In this document: one piece after another, positions 13,001-19,930 of the stretch | How positions within the stretch are numbered: the stretch's first letter is position 1 | Layout of the letters: every line of letters starts with the position of its first letter | Assembly: GCA_028695935.1 (NCBI GenBank) | Contig: JAQVHY010000017.1 | Span: 1-35,822 of the forward strand | Length of the DNA: 35,822 bases | Source: Desulfobacca sp. | GTDB lineage: Bacteria; Desulfobacterota; Desulfobaccia; Desulfobaccales; Desulfobaccaceae | Reading direction: 5' to 3' | Made by a program: the position numbers and the translations under genes | Notes under the pieces: generated by a model | Seen by the model: the letters and a program-made list of their open reading frames with translations, nothing else | Told to the model about the DNA's origin: nothing | Database searches by the model: none

Positions 13001-13314
13001 TAACCAGATTCCCGGTCCCTGGCTCTCAGGTAGTGGAACAGGTAAGATACCAGGACACGGGCAGGCGGGTTTATATCAACGCAGAGCAATATTTTGAAGG
13101 TGTGCCGCCGGAAGTGTGGGCCTTTACTATCGGCGGCTATCAGGTCTGCCACAAGTGGCTCAAGGACCGCAAAGGCCGGACCCTGACCTTTGAAGACCTG
13201 CACCACTACCAGAAGGTCGTGGCGGCTCTGGCCGAAACGATTCGACTCATGGGAGAGATTGACGAGGTAATCCTATCCCATGGCGGTTGGCCGATAGATC
13301 GGGAGAGAGAATGA
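10096..13314 (+). CDS. Single-chain type IIG / ISP-like restriction-methylase, 1072 aa
   Basis: A combined restriction and N6-adenine methylation enzyme. The N-terminal nuclease motif is KPD (P56, D57) with E71-T-K73, a PD-ExK site. The methylase motif I is LDPACGTGTF (from about residue 356) and motif IV is GNPPY (N478-Y481). The region from about 650 onward matches the specificity half of type ISP enzymes. Unlike true type ISP enzymes it has no helicase between nuclease and methylase, so the type IIG class fits better. No separate specificity or methylase gene is nearby. It would cut unmodified foreign DNA and protect its own. The start ATG follows a long leader without a strong ribosome-binding site. 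Confidence 0.85.
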   Translation: MADHFKTYLQSLRSDLARGNASEHTHRPSFKILLESLGDRLTATNEPRQVTECGKPDMAVYQGPVLLGYVETKDVGVNLDAEERSPQLKRYRDALPNLILTDYLEFRWYVNGERRVTASLGTMARDGRVKARTGGQAAVGELLSQFLTLKRPSVTKAKDLAERMAKLAGLMHHAALKTLEIEPDTGTLKGWLAAFEKTLLPHLAPDEFSDMYAQTLSYGLFAAKMSMKDGQELRRDTAASVLPETNPLLRSLFYHLAGPEVPPTVSWVIDDIVNLLNAADMEAVMADFGRGSLEKDPVVHFYETFLAAYDPEKRKVRGVYYTPEPVVSYIVRAIDHLLKTRFDRSWGLADPKTLILDPACGTGTFLYSVISLIYDTLCAQGQAGGWAAYVSQSLLPRIFGFELLMAPYAVAHLKLGLLLQEKGFDFPPGLRLGVYLTNTLDEGFKKAEVLPLTGFIAEESNRAAQIKKDDPIEVVLGNPPYAGHSANASLHRLIDPKTGKVKTERTWIGKLIEDYKKVDGRPLGEKNPKWLQDDYVKFLRWGQWRITRTGQGILAMITNHGYLDNSTFRGMRQQLMQTFSEIYLLNLHGNAKKKEVCPDGSKDENVFDIQQGVAIGVFVKIPDSPGPARVHYADLWGIREDKNRTLGQMEVISTSWQELQPQSPYYLFVPQDTDLRAEYERGWPVNEIFPVNSVGLVTARDSLTIRWTRQEVIDTVKDFAALDPETAREKYNLGKDVQDWKVEWAQRDLRSSGQEESLVSPILYRPFDVRYTYYTGQSRGFICRPRSEVMDHMLAGKNLGLVCSRQQAQKTMWSLVGVADKIIESCYISANTKEINYLFLLYLYINAGKAENNQKRLPNSYHWHISSEGRVPNLNSEFVEYWSQRLGLGFVPEGRGDLENTIGPEDIFYYAYAVFHSPTYRQRYAEFLKLDFPRLPLTGNRALFKALVDLGAELVSLHLMESPRLEKFITRFPVPGSQVVEQVRYQDTGRRVYINAEQYFEGVPPEVWAFTIGGYQVCHKWLKDRKGRTLTFEDLHHYQKVVAALAETIRLMGEIDEVILSHGGWPIDRERE

Positions 13315-13320
13315 AATTTT

Positions 13321-13346
13321 TGGGAAGATATTTCTCCCAGCTTTTC
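13321..13346 (+). terminator. Weak terminator after the restriction-methylase gene
   Basis: TGGGA (13321-13325) pairs with TCCCA (13335-13339), followed by CTTTTC. The stem is short. It lies between the convergent restriction and hepT genes. Confidence 0.35.
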
Positions 13347-13717
13347 TAACGTAATGCCTCTATCATCCTTTTAATGACTGCCGATAAGGGGGGCACTTCT
13401 TGTTTACAGATCCAGAACACCTGTTCGCTATCAATGTCAAAATAATGATGGGCAATAAGATCTCTGAAACCAATGGCGCCCTTCCAGTCGATTTCGGGAT
13501 ATTGCGATAGAAGAGATCCCCCAGTAATTTTGTCGACTTTCTTCAAGGCCTCTCCTATGGCCATGAAAAGCATGCAGATACTATCCAATTTTTCCATGCC
13601 GGCTGACGAGCCGGTGAAATCTTCAACACTCTGAATCGGTTGGGAGCGGCTAGCTATTTTTCCCAAGGCGTCGTCAATCTGTGTGAGCATTGATAAAACA
13701 AGGTTCTTGTCAAACAT
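13346..13717 (-). CDS. hepT: HepT-like HEPN toxin (DUF86)
   Basis: 123-aa helical protein with the RX4HXY motif in GFRDLIAHHYFDID (near residues 93-100), the RNase active site and modified tyrosine of HepT toxins. HepT cuts RNA unless its partner MntA adds AMP to the motif's tyrosine. The ATG start lies within the last 8 bases of the upstream mntA gene, the normal coupled arrangement. Length is normal for the family. The pair may stabilise the element or act as phage defence. Confidence 0.85.
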   Translation of the reverse strand: MFDKNLVLSMLTQIDDALGKIASRSQPIQSVEDFTGSSAGMEKLDSICMLFMAIGEALKKVDKITGGSLLSQYPEIDWKGAIGFRDLIAHHYFDIDSEQVFWICKQEVPPLSAVIKRMIEALR

Positions 13718-14000
13718 AGCGCCCTTCTTTTGATATACGGTCCTTTAGAAAGGGATTCATTTTCTCACGCACCCGAATAATATCAACATGCTTCCCCGTC
13801 AGTCGTTCAATGTCTTCCTTAATGTGCACCAGGGTGAAGGGATTGGGAGTTTTAGTTTTTATACAGATGTCCACATCGCTGTCTTCCCTGGCCTCATCCC
13901 GCGCCATCGAGCCGAATAACCCGATTTCCAGGATGCCATATTTCTCAGCGTAGTCGCTTTTAAATTCCCGCAAGACGGCTAGCAGGCTTTCTCTTCTCAT
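13710..14000 (-). CDS. mntA: MntA-like nucleotidyltransferase antitoxin
   Basis: A minimal nucleotidyltransferase with the GSX10DXD signature: GLFGSMARDEAREDSDVDI. It overlaps hepT by 8 bp, and MntA proteins neutralise HepT by tyrosine AMPylation. I chose the ATG at 14000 because GGAG lies six bases before it; another ATG four codons upstream has its GGAG too far away. All visible catalytic positions are intact, so the antitoxin should be active. Confidence 0.85.
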   Translation of the reverse strand: MRRESLLAVLREFKSDYAEKYGILEIGLFGSMARDEAREDSDVDICIKTKTPNPFTLVHIKEDIERLTGKHVDIIRVREKMNPFLKDRISKEGRYV

Positions 14001-14018
14001 GATTGTCTCCATATTTAA

Positions 14019-14606
14019 TCAAAACTCCACCCCCTGCTGAATCCTCAGCGCGTCCTCGGCGGTCAGGGTGGACAGATACCGCATGGTCATCATGGGTGAA
14101 GCGTGGCCCAGGTGGATTTGCAGGGCCTTGGGGTTGCCGGTCTGCCGGAGCCGCTCAATGGCGTCACTGTGTCTAAGCAGGTGCGGATAGACCCTTTTCG
14201 TAATTCCCGCTCTCTCTGCCGCGGCTTTTAAAATCTGCCAGGCCCACTTGCGGTTGATCGGAAAGAGGCGGTCGTCCAGGCCCAGGCTCCGGTCAAAGGC
14301 ATAGCTCTTGAGCCGGTGCGCCAGGAGGTCCGGACAGGCTACCATGCGGGGCTTTTTGCCCTTGCCTTCGATATATAACACGGGATGGGCGGCATGACTG
14401 CCGATGCGCCTGGGGGTAATGCTCAGGGCCTCGGAGATGCGCAGGCCGGTCTGAAACAGGGTAAGGATGAGCAATTCGTCCCTTAGTCGGTGCCGCCCCT
14501 GGCAGGCCCGGGCCAGGGCCTCAACCTCTTCCGGGGTGAGATAGGGCACGATGCGCAGGGCCCGGGGGAGCATGGACTTGGCGGGGATGAGAGAGTTATT
14601 CTTCAT
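14019..14606 (-). CDS. Minimal tyrosine recombinase (integrase), catalytic domain only
   Basis: The full active-site set is present: R56 in TGLRISE, K82-K85 region in EGKGKKPR, H142 and R145 in HLLRH, H168 in LGHAS and nucleophile Y177 in MRYLST. At 195 aa it lacks most of the N-terminal core-binding domain of XerC/D or phage integrases (about 300 aa). It may need a partner, or it may resolve dimers or integrate the element at a simple site. It follows the XRE antitoxin with a 20-bp gap, so it may be in the same transcript. No attachment site is proven; inverted repeats lie at 15318-15550. Confidence 0.8.
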   Translation of the reverse strand: MKNNSLIPAKSMLPRALRIVPYLTPEEVEALARACQGRHRLRDELLILTLFQTGLRISEALSITPRRIGSHAAHPVLYIEGKGKKPRMVACPDLLAHRLKSYAFDRSLGLDDRLFPINRKWAWQILKAAAERAGITKRVYPHLLRHSDAIERLRQTGNPKALQIHLGHASPMMTMRYLSTLTAEDALRIQQGVEF

Positions 14607-14626
14607 GGGGCTGACTGGTCCTTGCT

Positions 14627-14989
14627 TTACAAAAACACCTTATAATCCGTGTTCAGCGCCTTGGCCAGACGCTTAGCCATCTCCTTGCCGATGGACCTCT
14701 TGCCTCGCTCCATTTCGGAAATATGGCTGACCTTTATTCCTACCCTGGCTGCCAATTGCGCCTGAGTCAAGCCCTCCCGATAACGCGCCCCGCGCAATAG
14801 ACTATCCGGCGTAATTCCTTCCGGGAATACTTCCTCAACGGTGTAAAGGCGATCTTCCCCATCGGCTTGCTCTAACAAGGCCAGCAAGTCATTGATGATC
14901 TTTTGAACCGCGGCGGCGTGCGCCGCGGGAACCCGAAACGAAAGTTCAGCATATTCTGCTGTAGTCTGCACTTTCATGGGGACCGACAT
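14627..14989 (-). CDS. XRE-family antitoxin, 120 aa
   Basis: The C-terminal half is a Cro/C1 helix-turn-helix (GLTQAQLAARVGIKVSHISE followed by MERGKRSIG). The N-terminal half is a short neutralising region. It starts inside the toxin gene (44-bp overlap). I took the ATG of MSVPMKV because AGG lies six bases ahead. The toxin-first order is typical of HigBA-like pairs. It likely binds the toxin and represses the promoter at 15246-15274, whose half-sites are visible. Confidence 0.85.
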   Translation of the reverse strand: MSVPMKVQTTAEYAELSFRVPAAHAAAVQKIINDLLALLEQADGEDRLYTVEEVFPEGITPDSLLRGARYREGLTQAQLAARVGIKVSHISEMERGKRSIGKEMAKRLAKALNTDYKVFL

Positions 14990-15239
14990 AACGCACCTCA
15001 ATTACCTTTATTTCATTTTCCTTTAATTGCCAAACCGCCACATAAGTAGGCCGTCCTTTTTTAAGGTGGCAATGATAGCATTGCGATTTTCCACTAATCT
15101 TTCCAAAGTTTGGCCATTGGGGTAACACTGGCCCCAATAATTGCAATTCCTTGATTAACAGCTTGAAGCTGTCACGAACTTTGGAGGGCAGTTTGACCGT
15201 CTGCTTTTTTACCCTGCCACTAAACTTGACCGCCCACAT
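14946..15239 (-). CDS. RelE/ParE-superfamily toxin
   Basis: 97-aa protein with the family segment KSQCYHCHLKKGRPTYVAVW followed by VIEVRYVGPHESADYSRIC, as in annotated cytotoxic translational repressors. Such toxins cut mRNA on the ribosome. The ATG sits seven bases from the -10 hexamer, so the mRNA is expected to be leaderless or nearly so. Its neighbour downstream is the XRE antitoxin. Length is normal, and no key residue is obviously missing. Confidence 0.8.
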   Translation of the reverse strand: MWAVKFSGRVKKQTVKLPSKVRDSFKLLIKELQLLGPVLPQWPNFGKISGKSQCYHCHLKKGRPTYVAVWQLKENEIKVIEVRYVGPHESADYSRIC

Positions 15240-15274
15240 GGTTATTTTATAACCATTTATAGGTTATGAGTCAA
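15240..15274 (-). promoter_or_regulatory. Promoter and operator of the toxin-antitoxin operon
   Basis: TTGACT (15269-15274) and TATAAA (15246-15251) on the minus strand with a 17-bp spacer. Three half-sites overlap it: GGTTAT at 15240-15245, ATAACC at 15249-15254 and GGTTAT at 15262-15267. This is the expected geometry for binding of an XRE antitoxin dimer. Confidence 0.65.
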
Positions 15275-15317
15275 CTGATTTGTTAATCAAGCAGCATATA
15301 TTTTGTCTGTCCAAAAA

Positions 15318-15340
15318 TAGACACTTGCAACTTTTGTCTA
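15318..15340. promoter_or_regulatory. TAGACA/TGTCTA dyad with 11-bp spacing
   Basis: TAGACA (15318-15323) and TGTCTA (15335-15340) in inverted order. It resembles the stronger dyad at 15488-15522 but with a spacer two bases shorter. Confidence 0.4.
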
Positions 15341-15487
15341 GTTATCGGCCATTTTGAGCCGCCGGTCAACCTAAAACCAGGGAAAAGGATAAACTTATTA
15401 AAAAGGAAAAAAAGGTAGATAATTTAGTTACTTTTGCCCTGGCCGGTCTTTCTCCTGGTCTTTCCCTGGCCCGGCGTCCAGTGGGGT

Positions 15488-15522
15488 AAAACTAGACAAA
15501 AGTGCTACTTTTGTCTAGTTTT
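15488..15522. promoter_or_regulatory. Perfect 15-bp inverted repeat containing the TAGACA-N13-TGTCTA motif
   Basis: AAAACTAGACAAAAG is mirrored exactly after five bases (TGCTA). The inner TAGACA and TGTCTA are 13 bp apart, as at 602-626 and 35354-35378. It lies in a gene-free stretch (15240-15692), so it might be an operator or a recombination site. Confidence 0.6.
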
Positions 15523-15550
15523 CTAATTAGCGCCAAATTACGCTAATTAG
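15523..15550. repeat. 10-bp perfect inverted repeat
   Basis: CTAATTAGCG is mirrored by CGCTAATTAG with an 8-bp spacer, directly adjoining the 15488-15522 dyad. No gene starts here. The remainder of the 15240-15692 gap shows a CCAGGGAAA/TTTCCCTGG inverted pair and no coding frame. Confidence 0.6.
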
Positions 15551-15573
15551 AAGAAAATCTAAGTTTTCTCCTA

Positions 15574-15612
15574 AAAAACGGGCCTCTGTACGCCCGCCAG
15601 AGGCCCGTTTTT
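15574..15612. terminator. Bidirectional rho-independent terminator
   Basis: A perfect 15-bp stem, AAAAACGGGCCTCTG with CAGAGGCCCGTTTTT, has T-runs on both strands. It separates the conjugation block, whose leftward transcript ends here, from the toxin-antitoxin side. Confidence 0.85.
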
Positions 15613-15692
15613 GGGATTACCCATATAAAACCCTTCGCCCGTGGAAATCGGCGCTCAGAAACGCTCCTGGCGCCTCGCTAAAAACTCAGTGA

Positions 15693-15929
15693 TTACGCGG
15701 AGATAACCAATTTATCAGTAATGAGCAGGCTGGAATCGCCGCCGCTGCCGCTGCTGCCGGATTTCTCGCCCGACTCACCTGCTGAGGATTCCGCAGCCGG
15801 ATCCGCCGTCCGTTTACCCGCGGGCCAAACAGACGTGACCCACGACGCCCAGGACAGGGCGTCCAGAGCGGCGCAGGCCGGCAGCCAGAAGATCAGGGTT
15901 AAGACCAGGAAGAGTTTAAGGTTTTTCAC
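15693..15929 (-). CDS. Small lipoprotein, 78 aa
   Basis: GTG start overlapping the upstream stop as GTGA, with GAGGG seven bases ahead. The N-terminus KNLKLFLVLTLIFWLPAC is a lipoprotein signal ending in the lipobox LPAC, so the mature protein should be lipid-anchored at the Cys. The mature part is short, with a Ser/Gly/Glu-rich linker. No family was recognised. It closes an operon with two membrane proteins just past traN. In F-like systems a lipoprotein (TraT) and a membrane protein (TraS) mediate exclusion, and a comparable role here is a hypothesis only. Confidence 0.65.
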   Translation of the reverse strand: MKNLKLFLVLTLIFWLPACAALDALSWASWVTSVWPAGKRTADPAAESSAGESGEKSGSSGSGGDSSLLITDKLVISA

Positions 15930-16393
15930 GATGTTGCCCTCCGCCGACTGGCAACCCAAAAATACCCCCAGGCTGCCAGGCCCCCCAGGGTGATTATTAG
16001 CCACAGCGTCCCGGGCAACCGGTCCAGGGTCGCGCCGATCAGGGCCAGCAGGGCGATCAGGCCCAGAACCAGCAAATTATCACGGGTTTGGCCCGCGGCC
16101 TGCCGCCAGGTGGCCCCGGCCAGGCGGAGCCGGACGGTGGGCCAGGCCAGGCCCCCGCAAATTACCGCCCCGGCCAGGCTGCCCCACAGGTGGGGAGCCG
16201 GGTACCGGGTGGGCAACGTCCCGACCAGGTAGGCCCCGGCCAAGGCCGCGATTAAACCCGCGGCCCGTAGGCACTGCCGCCGGCGGTCCGGACGCGCCCA
16301 GGCGACGGCCAGGCAGGTAAAGGCGGTTAGGGCAGAAACCGTGTAAAATCCAGTAGTTGTGCGCATTGCGTCAATTAATCCGGCAGGTAACAC
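15926..16393 (-). CDS. Multi-spanning membrane protein, 155 aa
   Basis: About five hydrophobic segments with an Arg-rich loop (RPDRRRQC) after the first. The GTG start has GGAGG seven bases upstream and overlaps the preceding gene by 19 bp; a downstream ATG (MRTTTG) has a poorer site. The protein ends WVASRRRATS, suggesting a cytoplasmic C-terminus. No family was recognised. Tight overlap with both neighbours makes it part of a three-gene unit. Confidence 0.65.
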   Translation of the reverse strand: MLPAGLIDAMRTTTGFYTVSALTAFTCLAVAWARPDRRRQCLRAAGLIAALAGAYLVGTLPTRYPAPHLWGSLAGAVICGGLAWPTVRLRLAGATWRQAAGQTRDNLLVLGLIALLALIGATLDRLPGTLWLIITLGGLAAWGYFWVASRRRATS

Positions 16394-16875
16394 TGTTTTT
16401 CCTCCCCCACTGCGAAATTAGAAAACAGCCCGTACAGCACCGCGGCCATTACCGCGGCAAAAATAACCGAAAAAACCTCGGGGGATAGGCTGATTCCCCA
16501 CGCAGGTCCCGCCGGCGTCATCATGGGAGCGGGCAGCCCGGCAGAGACCATAGCCGCGATCGCCGGGTCGAGGGGAGGGGAGGGCCACGGCAGAAACGGC
16601 CAGGCCAGCAGGCCCGGGCACGCCGCCGCCAAGACCGCAACCACGCGGCCAGTCCAATTGAGCCGCTGCCACTCCTCAGTCCAGGTGCCGCGACTAGTGA
16701 CCGGCCAAACCCGGAACACCAGGCACCACGCGGCCAGGCCGATTAACCCGGCCCCCAGGATAATCCCGATAGTCCCGATTACCGGGACCCCGGCCATCTG
16801 CGCCGCTCCGGTCACCAGGCAAGCCGCCGCGCCCAGGGCAGGGGGGGTATAAGTTTGGGAAAAAATTTTTTGCAT
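16375..16875 (-). CDS. Multi-spanning membrane protein, 166 aa
   Basis: First gene of the three-gene unit after the promoter at 16902-16930, with GGAGG ahead of the ATG. Hydrophobic segments lie at about residues 12-28, 32-53, 78-98 and 135-155, with a Pro/Ala-rich loop between the third and fourth. The final CYLPD overlaps the next start. No family was recognised. A role in entry exclusion or in the mating channel is possible from position alone. Confidence 0.6.
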   Translation of the reverse strand: MQKIFSQTYTPPALGAAACLVTGAAQMAGVPVIGTIGIILGAGLIGLAAWCLVFRVWPVTSRGTWTEEWQRLNWTGRVVAVLAAACPGLLAWPFLPWPSPPLDPAIAAMVSAGLPAPMMTPAGPAWGISLSPEVFSVIFAAVMAAVLYGLFSNFAVGEEKQCYLPD

Positions 16876-16901
16876 CTTCGACCTCCTAGTTTTTTTAATT
16901 T

Positions 16902-16930
16902 AATCTATACAATGTCAGCCAAAAAGTCAA
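16902..16930 (-). promoter_or_regulatory. Promoter of the membrane protein/lipoprotein unit
   Basis: TTGACT (16925-16930) followed after 17 bp by TAGATT (16902-16907) on the minus strand; a TATAGA at 15 bp spacing is an alternative. The sequence upstream of the -35 resembles that at the 2762-2790 promoter. Confidence 0.5.
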
Positions 16931-17018
16931 CCATAAAATGCACAAAAAGTTACCTAACCCAAAGATTTAAAAAAGATTATAAGAAAGTTAAAATCACCCC
17001 CTTACTATTACAGAGTAT

Positions 17019-19685
17019 TTAGTTTAGCGACTGTCCCCAGAGATCCGCCGCCCGCTGCTGGCGGATATCCTCTAAATCAACGCCCTCCTGGTTTAGGCGC
17101 TCTATGGTTCGCTCCGCCGCGTCCTGGCGCGGAGCCTCCGGCGGGTTAAGGTTCCATTGAGACCCGGATCCGGTTATCCCGTCGATGGTAAACTCCCGTT
17201 GGGTCGGGTATTCCCCCGAAACTGCCAGCAGCGCCATCCACTCACTCAGATCAACCTGGTCCCAATTGACTTCTTCCAGTTGGCTGATCAATAACCCATC
17301 GCAATCCGGGTCGTCGGTTTCTCCCCAACCTAGCCCTAACTGCCCCCTGATCTGCTCCTGCATGATTCGTCCCAGCGGCGAATTATAGCAGCAGTAGGAT
17401 TCACGCTTCTCGATGCACATACCCAGCACTTCCATAGCGCAGTAAGACCCGACGTAGTGGCAGACCTTCAACTGCTTCTTAGCGCCAAGCTCAAACTCCT
17501 CCTGCTCACACTCCCAGATTATGTGCACGATTATGTCCGCGATCTGGTACAGTGTATATACCCATCCGCAAAACCGCATTAGCCCCATTATATTCATCAT
17601 CGCCGGGGTGAGCGCGATATGAGTGACTCCCATGCCCACGTCGGTGGCGATGAACATGGAATTCGCCAGGCCCGGACTCATGGCGTTAACGACATTGTAC
17701 GCCCCGCGCAGTAGTGTCTGGGTGATCTGGGTGCCGATGGTGGCGCTGTAACTGGCGGCGGCATTGGTGCTGCCGGTCAGGGTTTCCCAGGCCGAGGTCA
17801 GGGCCCGGTCTATGTATCCGGTTATAGCCTGCTGGTAGCCGGAAAGATCAGCCCAGGAGCCGGTAAAGGGGTTGCTGGCCAAGGGATTGGGCATTAAACC
17901 CTCTAGGTGCCACTGGATACCCGTCATTCGCACCGTGTGGAGCGTCAGCCGGATATAATCTACTATACTGACGCCCTCTGGCTCGGTGCAGCAGTCAACC
18001 CAGCCCCCCATGGCCTTCTTGCACTCATAATGCTCGCCCGTCCAGATCTTGCAGCCGGCATGCGGATCGCTGCAATCCATGTCCGACGCGGCGTACTGGG
18101 CTACCTGCAACATGCCGGCGGCCCGGGCAAAGCCGGTGTTGTTCAAATCGAACTGGCCGTCAACGCACTCCTCGCCCATGCAACGGATAACCCCGTCGCA
18201 CATATAGCCCATTTCGGTCTGAAATTCGTCGATATCGACGTTATAGCCGCAATCATAAATCACCGTCCAGGCGTAACAGGTGCCGGTGTCCGGGTCTTCC
18301 GCCCCCTCTATGCACTCCTGGCGCACGTAAACGCAGTTAGGATTATTTTCCAGTTCCCCACAGGTATCGCGGCGGTCGCCGGTGTTCTCCGGACAATGGA
18401 CTTCGCCCTGGGGGTCGGTCCAGCAGTTCATTTGCCCCTGGTTCCAGTCTTCCAGGGTGATCGTCACTTCATGGGCCAAATTGCTGATGCCTACCGAGGC
18501 AAAGGGATTGGTGGAATAAAGTTCGGTTTGGTTAACCCAGGCCCCGGAAATCTGCGTGGCGGTCTCGCAGGGCCCGCCGGTACACTCGTAATTGGTAGGC
18601 CGGATAATCGAATCGCCGGCCACGTCAGTCAACAATACCTCGCAACCCGGGTCGCAGGTCCAGCCGCGGTCAATGATGTGATAGACGTTGACCACCACAT
18701 TGCAGGTCAGCCGCACGTAGTCATGGCTGCCGGCCTCGTTGTGGACGTATAAAGTGGCTACCAGGCCGTTATCGCAACCGGGTATCTGGGAAACACCGGA
18801 ATTATAGGTATTTTGAACAGTCGCGACGGTCCTGATGACCCCTTCCTCGACCTCCAAGCATACGTCGTCAATATCCACCGGGTCACTCAAGACCTCGGGG
18901 TTATCATGCCGGTGCGAACCCCAACAGCCTAAGATCTCGTTGGTTTGCAGGTCGAATTGCACCGCGCAATCATCGTCAGTGGTGCAAGCTATTGATGCTC
19001 CAAACTGATAGGCAAGCTCTACGGTGTAATCGTGATGGCACTGGCACGTCCCACCGGGATACATGATGCGCTCGCAGGTCCGGTAAGTCGGCACATGGGC
19101 CTGACTGGTTACCGGCGTGGTCGTGGTGATGATCTCGCAATTACCAAAATCGCCATCCATCACCTGGTCGATGGCCGTGTCGGTCTGGTTCCACCAGGGT
19201 TGATCGCTCAGGTTGACCCGGGCCCGGTTGCTGGACCCCATGATCGTCCGGTACGCCTGGCCGGTCATGCTCTGGCTGTCTTCCATGGTCTCGGCTTCGG
19301 ACTGCGCCCGGTTGATGGTAGCTGCATCGTTTCCGGCCAGGTCATCGACGTTGGGGTTGGTGACGTTTTCCGAGTCGGGGAACAAGGTCTGGGGAGTGAG
19401 GGTTGTGGTGTTGCCCCGCCAGTTCAGGTTGATATTGCCGTTCTCGTCCTGGTTAGCCAGGGTGGAAGCGTCGGGTATCAGGCCTCGGCCTACCGCCTGG
19501 CCCTGCCGGGCCGAATCCAGAAACCGGTCCTGGGCATAGGACGGCAGGGGTCTGGATGCGGCCATGTAAAGGAAAAAGACCGGCATCCAGACCTGTAGGG
19601 CGGTGAGGATGAGGGATAGGGGTTTACGGAAATTTGGACCACTCGGGTCCGCCATCAAGAAGCTCTTTAATGTAGCGCTGATCAT
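17019..19685 (-). CDS. traN: TraN, mating-pair stabilisation protein
   Basis: Large Cys-rich secreted protein (37 Cys by my count). The C-terminal third has the TraN landmarks CHYVGSYC, LGMCIEKRESYCCYNS, LGRIMQEQIRGQLGLGWG and WMALL. TraN is an outer-membrane adhesin that contacts the recipient cell in F-type conjugation. The start is ambiguous: the ATG at 19685 has GAGG six bases upstream, and an ATG at 19655 (MADPSGPN) would give a more compact signal peptide before PLPSYAQD. The gene overlaps the preceding small membrane gene. At over 870 aa it is longer than F TraN (about 600), the extra length lying in the variable middle domain. Confidence 0.85.
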   Translation of the reverse strand: MISATLKSFLMADPSGPNFRKPLSLILTALQVWMPVFFLYMAASRPLPSYAQDRFLDSARQGQAVGRGLIPDASTLANQDENGNINLNWRGNTTTLTPQTLFPDSENVTNPNVDDLAGNDAATINRAQSEAETMEDSQSMTGQAYRTIMGSSNRARVNLSDQPWWNQTDTAIDQVMDGDFGNCEIITTTTPVTSQAHVPTYRTCERIMYPGGTCQCHHDYTVELAYQFGASIACTTDDDCAVQFDLQTNEILGCWGSHRHDNPEVLSDPVDIDDVCLEVEEGVIRTVATVQNTYNSGVSQIPGCDNGLVATLYVHNEAGSHDYVRLTCNVVVNVYHIIDRGWTCDPGCEVLLTDVAGDSIIRPTNYECTGGPCETATQISGAWVNQTELYSTNPFASVGISNLAHEVTITLEDWNQGQMNCWTDPQGEVHCPENTGDRRDTCGELENNPNCVYVRQECIEGAEDPDTGTCYAWTVIYDCGYNVDIDEFQTEMGYMCDGVIRCMGEECVDGQFDLNNTGFARAAGMLQVAQYAASDMDCSDPHAGCKIWTGEHYECKKAMGGWVDCCTEPEGVSIVDYIRLTLHTVRMTGIQWHLEGLMPNPLASNPFTGSWADLSGYQQAITGYIDRALTSAWETLTGSTNAAASYSATIGTQITQTLLRGAYNVVNAMSPGLANSMFIATDVGMGVTHIALTPAMMNIMGLMRFCGWVYTLYQIADIIVHIIWECEQEEFELGAKKQLKVCHYVGSYCAMEVLGMCIEKRESYCCYNSPLGRIMQEQIRGQLGLGWGETDDPDCDGLLISQLEEVNWDQVDLSEWMALLAVSGEYPTQREFTIDGITGSGSQWNLNPPEAPRQDAAERTIERLNQEGVDLEDIRQQRAADLWGQSLN

Positions 19686-19929
19686 TCTCATCCTCAATTT
19701 CCTTGGACCAGGATTTATCTAAGGAGCCATTGCTCGGGTATCCCCCACTCATAAACCAATACACCGCGCCGCCGATCACCAGGAACAGCCACAGCCCGAT
19801 AGCGGCTAGTTGGAGTCGGATGGATACCATGTCGAGGTAGCCGAAGGCCCAAAGGATTAGGCCGCCCACGAAAACTATCAGGGCGGCGGCATAGACACGA
19901 ATGAAATTGTGTCGGTTTAGCACACTCAC
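19624..19929 (-). CDS. Small two-segment membrane protein, 101 aa
   Basis: GTG start with GGAG six bases upstream, one base past the traG stop. Hydrophobic stretches at about residues 12-32 and 38-59 form a hairpin; the tail is acidic and charged. The family is unrecognised. Its place between traG and traN implies a role in the transfer apparatus. Confidence 0.65.
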   Translation of the reverse strand: MSVLNRHNFIRVYAAALIVFVGGLILWAFGYLDMVSIRLQLAAIGLWLFLVIGGAVYWFMSGGYPSNGSLDKSWSKEIEDENDQRYIKELLDGGPEWSKFP

Positions 19930-19930
19930 A

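Noticed and set aside
17907-18752. Long open frame (281 codons) on the plus strand opposite traN
   Set aside because: It is antisense to a well-supported Cys-rich traN frame, has no ribosome-binding site or family likeness, and arises from GC-rich codon bias.
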